In this document: in pieces, positions 1-8,310 of the stretch
Layout: every line of letters begins with the position of its first letter
How positions within the stretch are numbered: the first letter of the stretch is position 1
Source of the DNA: Byssochlamys sp. IMV 00236
Lineage: Eukaryota; Ascomycota; Eurotiomycetes; Eurotiales; Thermoascaceae
Length of the DNA stretch: 19,051 nucleotides
Direction: 5' to 3'
Assembly (NCBI GenBank): GCA_001931875.2
Contig: MSJH02000362.1
Coordinates: 1 to 19,051 of the forward strand
Position numbers and translations under genes: made by a program
Notes under the pieces: model-generated
Databases searched by the model: none
The model's input: the letters and a program-made list of their open reading frames with translations, nothing else
Told to the model about the DNA's origin: nothing

Positions 1-52
1 TTTCTTTCTTTTCCCTGCAAAAGTATTTTTTTTTTTTTTTTTTTCTAGCAAA

Positions 53-875
53 ATGTCACAATCTGAACAATCCACCGTTGACAGGCAACTCAAGATATTG
101 AGCCCTCCCAAGAATGCACCAGCCATACGTAAGTGAGTTATTGATTACGTTCATCTATAACTAACATAATACGATTCTATATAGCTGAAATACCAGAATC
201 AGCTTATAAATTAGATGCCAACGAATTAAAAATGTTGTACCAATCTACTTTGGAAAGAAGAGAAAAGCTTGAAAGCAGGTAATTGTCATTAATGACTGTA
301 ATCTTTATGATTTAACTTTTTAAAAAAACAAAGGCCATTAAAGACTCAAAAGATGAGAGATGCTGAAGACCAAGAAAGGATGAAGAAGTATCCTAAAACA
401 ACAATTCGTGTTCGTATGCCCGATTATACCATTGTTCAAGCAGTATTCCAATCAAAAGAGACAGGTTTGTATGATTGTTTTGTTGGCGGAATATGTACTC
501 ATGACCTTTAAAGTATCTCAACTATACGACTTCATACGTACATTACTGGAAACACCTGAACGTAAATTTGTCTTGTGCTTACCACCTAGAAAAAAGCTGA
601 CAGATCCATCATTGACACTATATAAGGCGGGCTTATCACCTGCGTCTAATGTTTTGTTTGGTTGGATTGAAAAAGGAGAACAAAATGGAAATGATTTGAA
701 GCAAGAGTATTTGAGTATGAAAGAAGAGATGCCAATGCCTTCTCCAGAGCCAAGAGCAAGTGAAGGACCTAGTCTACAAAGTGAGAAAAAGTCATCTAGT
801 AGTAATAGTAGTAGTAGCAGTTCCTCCAAGGGTGTACCAAAATGGCTTCAAAAAGGGCTGTTTAAGAATAAATAA
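53..875 (+). CDS. TUG/ASPSCR1/Ubx4-type UBX-domain protein, probably 5'-partial
   Basis: Four exons: 53-128, 185-278, 334-464, 514-875, joined by introns of 49-56 nt, give 220 residues. The order matches the C-terminal half of the TUG (ASPSCR1)/yeast Ubx4 family: a VDR-containing strand near residue 9, a charged helix (about 30-75), a UBX domain (about 78-151, ending LSPASNVLFGW), a Ser-rich linker and the terminal VPKWL motif (208-212) seen in TUG proteins. Family members bind the Cdc48/p97 ATPase and act in membrane-protein trafficking or p97 hexamer remodelling; that role is known for the family, not shown here. The usual N-terminal ubiquitin-like domain is absent. The first ATG follows a T-run ending in TTTCTAG at position 48, which looks like an intron acceptor, so the true start probably lies before the window. 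Alternatively this is a short form starting at 53. Confidence 0.85.
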
Positions 876-1094
876 ATCGACTTCTTCTGACAGATAGAAC
901 ATTTTTTCAGTGACAAGAATTGTTAAATACTGCTTTAGGAATTCATTTGCCCCAGATGGAATATAGAGTCGAGCAGAAACAAATAAAGGGATTTATGCTC
1001 ATCTTCGTCGTGACTCTCTTACAAGTAAAATAATGACTGGGGAAAAGTGATTTTATTTACTTGCAATGAGTTGAGCACAGTTTAAGTATAGTCT

Positions 1095-2338
1095 ATGTCT
1101 TCATATCTCCCTTTGGGTCCCAATTATTCGACAGTGACAACATATTCGAGATTCAAGTCTGCTATTAACAGTTTATTCACAGTACCTGGTAGTCAATCAC
1201 ATAAATGCATAAACTGACAAGCAGTTATTTTTGATATATTAATGCATGATTTCCCCATAATTTATTCCTTATCAATAGAACAAACATTATTTGAAGACAA
1301 GGCGTGTGGCATCGTCACTGATGTTCGGTTTACAGCTTGACTTTATTCGCATGAATCTGAATTAATATCATACCCCGAGTATAATCTTGTAGTAGTGCAT
1401 GCATTTTACGTTACATTGGATGAGAATAAGATAGGAAGAAGAATCATGTCAAACTTATGACATCTTTCTTTCATAAACAAATAAAGTGAATGAACGAATA
1501 TAAACATATTGCATCAGAAGACTCATTTTTTTTCAGAGCTGCCTTTCGTATTGGTGGTTGTCAAATTATATTTACTATAATCACAAAAAAGACGTAAAAA
1601 GCTCTTGGAGCAACATTTGTTCGCGAATTATACGATATTAAAAAAGAGGAAGAGCTTAGCAGTTTTTGTTAAGGTGCTATACAAAAAATCATTGAAGAAA
1701 TAGGCACTCGGAAAAGAACAAAAGAGGTAAAATAATGAAAGGCATAGCAAAGGGTTAAACTATATCAATATATAATAATATTTACCAAGAATGAACGAAA
1801 TACAACTATACTTATGAGATCATTGTCGATGTGAAATCGGATTTAAGAAGGACTACCATATTAAAAGAAATTCAAGAACAACCAAAGAATAAGATGGACA
1901 GCAAGGAAGCAGAAAAATGAGATATATCATATGTGAATAGTAATTGATTTAAAGTAAATGAAAGACTAAACCTTTTTTTTTTTGTTTAGAAATGAAGTCT
2001 ACAACCTTTTCGTAAGCACATAAAGACAATATTTAGTGCAATGAGCAAAAATATCAGAATGAATAAAGCCATTTTGACAAAGCTTCTGGAGTTGCCCATT
2101 AACCTTTCTGGTACAGACAAGATCTCCACTTCGGGGATAGATTGGGAAGGTAGTTATTTGAAAAAATGATAGTAGCCAGGGATTCATTGAATCTCAACTC
2201 GCCGCTGCTTTTTATAAGGCTCCCTTTAGACAGCTGCCTCAAATACCTTTGTTTATTGACACGCTTAATTGTTTATATTCATGATGGTGCCACCAAAATG
2301 AGTTGAAGGACATGGTTCTGCCTGCTGCACCGTTGTAG
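1095..2338 (+). pseudogene. Decayed multi-exon gene, family not recognised
   Basis: A chain of plus-strand coding-like blocks lies in a consistent order but is broken by stops and frame changes. The blocks are 1095-1217 (40 codons, opening MSSYLPLGPNYSTV), 1224-1460 (78 codons with one TGA at 1338), 1538-1726 (62 codons, TAA at 1595 and 1670, followed by a GTAAAA donor), 1795-1920 (41 codons), 1996-2169 (57 codons, after a T-rich acceptor TTTGTTTAG) and 2174-2338 (frame-shifted, TGA at 2282). The blocks look like soluble protein with balanced composition, for example LVVVHAFYVTLDENKIGRR and AAAFYKAPFRQLPQIPLF. No start-to-stop frame survives. I do not recognise the family. It could be a lineage-specific gene or a mobile-element protein. 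The alternative is that each block is open by chance in AT-rich DNA, which the number and order of blocks make unlikely. Confidence 0.55.
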
Positions 2339-2761
2339 CCCAACATATATCTCACGCCAACGAAGACTAGAAAGTCTTCAATATTCCGTGTTCATGTTTA
2401 AAAATAAAATGATGATAACTTTCGTTTCTCTAGCCATCACTGTCTTCATCGCGTTATTTCTCTTTATTCCACAAGTCAGTTTGACAACTGCATAAATGCG
2501 CGCTTTATACCCATATTACATATACATTTGAACAAGGTGACCATGTCGGATTATGAAACTAATTCACTAGTAGCTTTACAGGTACTTCGCTGTATACGTG
2601 TTTGTTACACTATAAGCCTTCCTTACCTTCCAAACAATCACGCTCGATGACACGAAAAAAAAAAGCAGACAAAGCAAGACGACCATAGATTACATTTTTA
2701 CAGCTTTATAGACAAATGCTTTTTATTTATAAGCGAGTACATTTATATATATACGGGATAT
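2339..2761. other. Spacer with one 28-codon hydrophobic ORF
   Basis: No gene is supported here. A plus-strand ORF at 2409-2495 encodes 28 residues that are almost wholly hydrophobic (MMITFVSLAITVFIALFLF), like a signal peptide or membrane anchor, but no downstream exon is evident. The stretch near 2720-2740 holds AT-rich sequence that, on the minus strand, can serve as the polyadenylation region of the DUF3759 gene (reads TAAATAAA). Confidence 0.35.
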
Positions 2762-3076
2762 TTAGAATTCATAACCAGTCTTTTCAGCGTAAAGCTTCTT
2801 GGCTTCTTCTTCGGCTTCCTTCTTAGCCTTGTGGCGGTCAACCCAGTCCATACCCTTGGTTTCGACAAGGTGGTCAACGGAGGCAGCAGCAAGAGCAGCG
2901 ATCATTTGCTTGGCCAAGTGGTGGTCATCTTCAGGGTTGGCACCTTCTTCTTCCTTCTTCTTGTTGTAGGCGCGCATGGCAGCGAAACCAGCAGCGGCAG
3001 AAAGGAGTTCATGGGTCCATTCGGCCTTGTTTTCTTCTTGTTCAATCTTTTTGTAGGCTTCTTCGTGGTAGGACAT
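2762..3076 (-). CDS. CipC-like DUF3759 stress-associated protein
   Basis: A single exon of 104 residues starts MSYHEEAYKKIEQ and ends KTGYEF. The central pattern, a THELLSAAAGFAAMRAY helix followed by a long acidic/basic linker and a VDHLVETKGMDWVD block, is the signature of the CipC/DUF3759 family of small fungal proteins. In Aspergillus the founding member is induced by the antibiotic concanamycin A, and relatives are abundant under stress; the molecular function is unknown. The protein is highly charged and Ala-rich, probably helical, cytosolic, with no signal peptide or membrane segment. The length is normal for the family. It stands alone, with large spacers on both sides. A consensus TATA box 49 nt before the ATG and the clean intronless frame suggest a strongly or inducibly expressed gene, which is inference. 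Confidence 0.92.
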   Translation of the reverse strand: MSYHEEAYKKIEQEENKAEWTHELLSAAAGFAAMRAYNKKKEEEGANPEDDHHLAKQMIAALAAASVDHLVETKGMDWVDRHKAKKEAEEEAKKLYAEKTGYEF

Positions 3077-3124
3077 GGTTATTATTTGATGAAGAGAAAA
3101 AAAAGGACCAAAATAAACGAGGCA

Positions 3125-3132
3125 TATTTATA
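3125..3132 (-). promoter_or_regulatory. TATA box of the DUF3759 gene
   Basis: Read on the minus strand, TATAAATA lies 49 nt before the ATG at 3076, a normal TATA position given a short leader. The leader between them is purine/pyrimidine-biased, as in other genes of the window. Confidence 0.6.
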
Positions 3133-3474
3133 CGTTTTTGAGCGAGGCTTGTGTTTCTAGATTTCCTTTTTTTATTGATCATCCGTAAAGATTTTGAAAG
3201 ATTTTAGCTAAAAAGTTTTATTCCGAATCGTATCAGAGTACAAATAATATTATGCATACCAAAATAAAGTTCACGGCGACTTTCAGGTTACAAAAACGAC
3301 GCGTTCTTGTTTGGTTGTATTTGTTTACTTTACTTTTAATCTTTACACAAGCTTAGATATTCTTTTGATGATAGCTTCTTTTGCTTTAAAAAAAATTAAA
3401 TATAATTCATTTTATCATAAATGAAATTTAGTATAAAGTTTAATACAATGTGTAACCTCATCAGCCTTAGCTCG

Positions 3475-3492
3475 CTTTTTTAGCTAAAAAAG
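3475..3492. repeat. 18-bp perfect palindrome
   Basis: CTTTTTTAGCTAAAAAAG is its own reverse complement, and flanking bases extend the symmetry imperfectly (CGC before, GCG after). Run-on A/T tracts make such palindromes fairly easy to form by chance. No function can be assigned. Confidence 0.6.
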
Positions 3493-3558
3493 GCGAAACT
3501 TTAAATCAATAAGCCTTTCAAAGCCGAACAGTAAAACAAATAGGCGTAATTTTCTCAG

Positions 3559-3570
3559 CACACGCACACG

Positions 3571-3614
<44 letters not shown>

Positions 3615-3617
3615 CAC
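3559..3617. repeat. Compound CA/TA microsatellite
   Basis: A (CA)n tract with a few CG interruptions passes directly into a (TA)n tract of roughly 13 units and ends in CACG. It is a simple sequence repeat in noncoding DNA, likely length-variable between strains. Confidence 0.95.
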
Positions 3618-4729
3618 GTAAACATAAAAAGAAATCCCGAGTGCTACTATGGCGACGATAAGCTTATAATTTAGGGAAGAAGTATGACTGTGGCAACAGA
3701 ATACGGCTTACGATCCTAGAGGAACAACTGTGTAAAATGGTGTACTTCGGAGCATAAAACTCATGCCAGTGAACTTCCTTTTTAATCATAGAGTGCCTTT
3801 TGGCTTTAATTATCTGAAACTTTTATCTTTTTCCAAAAGTTCAAGACTCTGCAAATAATAAACATATATGTACCTGAAAAAGCTAAAGAGCTTTAAAGTC
3901 AAAGTTTGAGTTTGTTTGACATCCATTAGGAGGAGTGTGGACTTGAAAACCGTGTAACAGGTTAATATAATGTGCCACAGAGCTAAAGGAGTGAATTAGT
4001 TTTCATCGTTGCTTGGAAACGATAAAACAGGAAGCGCATTTAAACTTGGTTTATCCCTTTGCTCTCTATAAAGAAAGTATACATGGGTGCTTTTGATAAA
4101 GTCTGCCATGCCATATAGAGTATATCGGTTGATTGGTTTATGTTGTCTGGGATTACTTCTAATGTTTTGTAAATAAAAGCGTCAGACCAATGCGACAACA
4201 ATTTTCGCAAGGGCCTCAAGTGTATCTGTCCAAAAGATGCGCCACAGTCATTGCTATTTAGATGATGGTTTACACACTTTCTTCCGTACTACAGTGTACC
4301 CTATTGTAATGATAAAAATGATGATATACGCTCATGCCTCATTGCATAACAAATGAACATGTTTAGAATCTTTATCTCCATAAAGGCATTTCGAAAGTGG
4401 TTGTGTTATAATAGCAATAATTTTGGAAACTATTATTTCCCCATGGGAAGCTCTGAGGCTTATGATATATTCGGTAATTTTATTGGTGAACACCAGAAAA
4501 TAGCTACTACTACGGGCGCTTCGTCTAGACATTACATGTGATATCACTTTACAATTTCACAATACCAAAGCCTCTGCCTAGTCTAAGGCTGTCCAGTTCA
4601 CTCTCTCTGGCATAAAATGTGAATTACACGTATTCTTGCATCTTTGTTGATCAAACTGACAACATAAAATTAGAATAAATAACAACATTTCTTTTTATCT
4701 CTTTCTTCTTGAGAAGAACACAAACCAAG

Positions 4730-5854
4730 ATGGTGAAAAGTTTTGTTGACAACATCATAGGCAGCGGGTAGAGGTGATGCCCGCATGTAGTGTTTCCCTT
4801 TCAATATAATTAACTGCTAATGACATCTATGTCACAGAGGTGTTACAAGAATATAGAGCAGCAAGCATTGAGCTTGCGGAAACCTTGAACAATCTCTCAG
4901 ACATGAGAAATTTGTAAGTGGTTATCATAATATTAACTCTGTATTGGTAAACAATGTGGAAGCAGACAATTGCATAACTAAACTTGCAAGTTGGCGCAAC
5001 AGATGCAGTTTTGTCAATTGGCGATGAAGCTGTCAATTTTGAAAGAGCTTCATCTGAAGCCGTGGACTTTTGCAAAGGCGCCGTAGACGTAAGTGTTAAA
5101 TAAAATTATTTAAAATAATAAGATACTAATCACTTTTTTGATAGCGCATCAAGCTGATATTTAACCCAATTAATGTGGTTGTAAAGAAATACTGTTTGCA
5201 TTTCGAAAACGACAACTATGCAATCCCAAATAATTCCAATCAAAAAGACCTAATAAAACAAGCATTTATTAGGCAGATGATGACGATGCGAAATTGATGA
5301 AGCAAATGAAAACAAGCATGGGTATGCAGGTTGACATTGGTCTTGAAAGTTCTAAATCTTTTGGATTGCTAGTTGAAGGTAAATTCTAAAAGCTTTTGAC
5401 AAAAGTATTTACTGACAATATTATTAATTATAGGCTGGCGATGTAAGTTGTACAGCATGGAATTAGTTGAAGATGGTGTTTATTTACCAGCAATGATAAA
5501 GAGGTTTTGAATTGTTGAAGAAGTTGAACAAGTCATCAACATCCCTTCGATTGTTGAAGGTTTGATGTTTGTTAAAGTAAGCGCGAAAAAAAAAATCAGG
5601 TTTACTAACTTTACTATCTCTTTTTACAGAGAGAGCTTGAAGAATTCAAGGACACATTAAAAAGTAGATTTAAAAAACATTCTGCACAAAGTTTGAAAAA
5701 GAATAAAAACTTTTACTCTCTATTTTCAAATGCGAATCACTGTACCCGCGTTAAAAGGTTCTTTTTCAATGCCAAAGAGGCCTACCCTGATTGTCATTTC
5801 ATCATTAACAAATGCTCCGAATCTTCGAAGACAATACACAACTTCTTTGTTTAA
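4730..5854 (+). pseudogene. Decayed spliced gene, family not recognised
   Basis: The ATG at 4730 follows a CT-rich leader and opens MVKSFVDNIIGSG. Good splice signals follow: donor GTAGAG near 4767, acceptor CACAG at 4837, and later exons at about 4838-4913, 4991-5088, 5273-5378, 5434-5576 and 5630-5854. The last three join in one phase (ADDDDAKLMKQMKTS..., WRCKLYSMELVEDGVYLPAM..., RELEEFKDTLKSRF..., stop at 5852). Two defects are seen. A TGA at 5518 lies inside an otherwise continuous exon, and the early exons cannot be joined in phase without a stop. A 184-nt interval (5089-5272) is long for an intron here and contains a further open stretch after an acceptor at 5144. I do not recognise the family; an expanded lineage-specific protein is possible. 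Loss of function is inferred from the stop and frame problems. Confidence 0.6.
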
Positions 5855-6049
5855 TAAGCATATATTAAAAGAAATCTACAAGGAAAGACGGGTAATGAAC
5901 ACAGCATCTTAGGTACCACCACTAAAGCTTATAATTACAAAAGGCTGGATAAACATGCCGAAAGTTTACACTCACACAGAATAGGGTTCTTGGCATTCAC
6001 ACTTGACTCCGCGCCAATTTTATTTTTACTTTACTACTTTTCACTGTAC

Positions 6050-7625
6050 TCAAGTTAAAATTTCTACGCCAGTCTCAGTAACCAGAAGCGTGTGTTCAAA
6101 CTGTGCTGAGCGTTTTCCGTCTTTTGTTGTTGCCGTCCATCCGTCAGGCCTAGAAAAAAAAAAGAATACATTTCAGCAATGTAAAGCGGCGATATAATAA
6201 TAGAAATGTACCACATCAGTTCTTGATGCACGCCTTCGCATATCATTGGTTCTATGGTAAAGATATGACCTGGTTTGACAACGCCAATTGCTTTATTATC
6301 TATGAGAAAAAAAAGCTTATTAGTTCACATTCACGCGTTACTTATTTAGGTTAGTAAGATGACTAACTGGCATAATGAGGTACGTCCGGAGCACAGTGGA
6401 AGAGTTGGTTGATACCGTGTCCACAAAAGGTACGAACAACTGAGAAGCCATGTTTGGTTGCGTGGTCTTCAATGATTTTGCCAAAATCACGGTATCTGAT
6501 TCCGGGTTTGACTACAAAAGGATATCAGTCCTTCTCATGTCCCTTACACTCTTTTCTTGCTTACCAGCAGCAATCGCCAAATCTAAGCATTCACGGGTTA
6601 CTTTAACGAGCTTTTGTCCGACCTCATCAACATCACCGACAAGATAGGTTGCATTAGCGTCTCCGTGGAAGCCATTATAGTAACAGCTCACATCAATATT
6701 AATTATATCACCGTTTGCTAAGGGTCGTTGATCGGGGATACCATGGCAAATAACTAAATAAATTAAGTTCTCCATTTAGGTTAATACATCACTAAGAGAA
6801 CGTTACCTTCGTTTAATGACCTAACAATATGTTAAATTGCCTGTGGCGTTGGTTTACTTTTTTTATCACTTACGTGCAGCATGACTTTGGAAAGTAATTG
6901 TAATTCAAAGGTGAGGGATACGCACCACGTTCAATTGTGGCTTCATGAACAATTCTGTCTATTTCGTCAGTTGTAATACCAACGCGTACCGCCTTGGCTG
7001 CAACCTCAAGTACTTCGCGAGTGATCTAACCTTTTTCTAAGCCTTATGCTCTTTATTTCTATTTCTATTTTTACCTGGCAAGCCTTCTTGATACCTTCGA
7101 TTTCATCGGCATTTAAAACTCTGATTTCAGAACGTTTGGCCATGAATTCTGATTTAGGAATTCCTTTACAATTTTTTTTCTGTCAATTGCTTATATTCTT
7201 TCCACCTGTTTATTGTCATGATTACCTGTATCAGCGTAATCAGGTCTTTGAATTTCTGGAGGCACTTGACGTCTAGGTGAAAGAGGATACACTGCTCGAA
7301 GAGGTCCAGCGTATTTGAATGTCTTGAAAGGATCGTATGGTTCTTTTCTTTTGTGTTAGTCATGTCTGAATGAGGCATAATTGATTAGTATTGCTAACCT
7401 TTGTGGTTGCCATGGTTTGCTTTATGAGTTCCCTTTATATATATAAAAGAAGGTTTAGTAACCCATATCTAATGGTCAAACTTTCTTCATTACCCAACTC
7501 TTTTTGAAACAATCTTGAGAACAAAAAAATGAACCTTCTGTCTTATTCAGTTTGATACAAGTAGGACACTGTAAATGGGCTTCATTCTGACAATCGGTAA
7601 AAGCACAGATGCGTTTCTCTAACAT
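6050..7625 (-). CDS. Methionine aminopeptidase 1 (zinc-finger type)
   Basis: Ten exons on the minus strand (7625-7494, 7432-7399, 7342-7226, 7163-7075, 7025-6874, 6820-6807, 6753-6565, 6511-6368, 6299-6212, 6149-6050) join in phase to 352 residues. The enzyme removes initiator methionine from nascent proteins at the ribosome. Residues 7-51 form the C6H2 zinc finger of eukaryotic MetAP1 (C7, C12, C20, C23, C35, C39, H47, H51). The pita-bread catalytic domain follows: His183 in the VICHGIPD motif, and metal ligands D200, D211, H274 (FCGHGI), E307 (TIEPM) and E338 (QFEHT), all present. The length is close to that of other MetAP1 proteins. The start at 7625 is chosen because it opens the zinc finger directly. 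A later ATG at 7420 is in the wrong frame and lies within exon 2. No defect is visible. Confidence 0.96.
6807..6820 (-). other. 14-nt microexon of the MetAP1 gene
   Basis: Minus-strand GTCATTAAACGAAG is flanked by an acceptor GTTAG and a donor GTAACG, between two introns of 53 nt each. It supplies S-L-N-E, completing the conserved CCTS-x-NEVICHG segment that would otherwise be broken. The phases on both sides fit exactly. Confidence 0.88.
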
Positions 7626-8310
7626 TTTAAAAACTTAAAAAAAGCACACAAAAAATTTTATCCTGTTCACTTGTACCTTACCTCCCGCCGAAAAGCGTTC
7701 AGCGGAGACTATTTTGTTCCTGATTATTAAGACAAGTGTAAATAGTAATGGCCTTGTCGTCTTTTTGGCCACATTTTAATAAACAAGCATTCTAAAGGAT
7801 CGTATAAATTAGCTGTCGAATATCAATATTCTCAACCTAATGTTTCTCGCTCTTGCAGAAAGCTCAAGTTGAAAGATAAACGCAAAAGGCTCTATACGAC
7901 GCAAAATTTCCTGGAAAATAAGAAATTAAGCTATAAACAACTTTACTCAAGCAAAGAAATACTGTTTGATAACCTGGTTGTTCCTAATGATTTTTAAAAA
8001 AGAAGTGAAAGTATAACTATTATGCATAGTTGTCATTCTTTAAGACTTTTGACAAAAGAAAATCAAGAGCCAACATACACCACGCTTGGTGGATTTTGAA
8101 AGATAGTCTGCATAGATAATAAAGTATCAAATCCGCCCCCTTCTATTTAGAATCAACCATGAAAACTCTAATCTCTTTCTTTATTTGGCAAGAATAAAGC
8201 GCCAGTTAGGTTTATTGTTAAAAAGTATCGTCTTTAAACATTTTATTAGCAAAGGGTGCGGATGTCTATAATAAATTATTCTCTCTCTCTCCATTCATTC
8301 ATTCGTCTTT
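7626..8310. other. MetAP1 upstream region and GT49 downstream region
   Basis: No gene is firmly supported. The right-hand end should hold the 3' UTR of the glycosyltransferase and the left-hand end the MetAP1 promoter. On the plus strand 7749-7997 is open for 82 codons without an ATG (contains SCRKLKLKDKRKRLYTTQNF), which may be a gene relic. A CT dinucleotide tract lies at about 8279-8291. Confidence 0.5.

Larger units (their letters stand above)
3077..4729. other. Gene-poor spacer
   Basis: About 1.65 kb without a supportable gene. The first 80 bases are the DUF3759 promoter. Two 60-70 codon ORFs lie on opposite strands near 4332-4547 and overlap each other; neither has a recognisable domain, intron signals or a convincing promoter. 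The notable content is an 18-bp palindrome (3475-3492) and a CA/TA microsatellite (3559-3617). Confidence 0.6.

Noticed and set aside
518..829. Minus-strand 103-codon ORF with a Leu run
   Set aside because: It is the antisense of the Ser-rich C-terminus of the UBX protein; the Leu run mirrors the AGT/AGC repeats.
2831..3160. Plus-strand 109-codon ORF across the DUF3759 gene
   Set aside because: Antisense shadow of a well-supported gene and its promoter; the composition is that of reverse-read GAA/AAG codons.
3559..3617. Repeat array as CRISPR or centromeric satellite
   Set aside because: It is a dinucleotide microsatellite with no spacers.
6409..6647. Two overlapping plus-strand ORFs
   Set aside because: Antisense to conserved MetAP1 exons 7 and 8.
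6512..6775. MetAP1 as a short 87-residue ORF starting MENLIY
   Set aside because: That start lies in an intron and its end runs into another intron; the spliced model has ten exons and all catalytic residues.
7166..7378. Minus-strand 70-codon ORF starting MPHSDMTN
   Set aside because: It reads MetAP1 exon 3 in the wrong frame and starts within intron 2.
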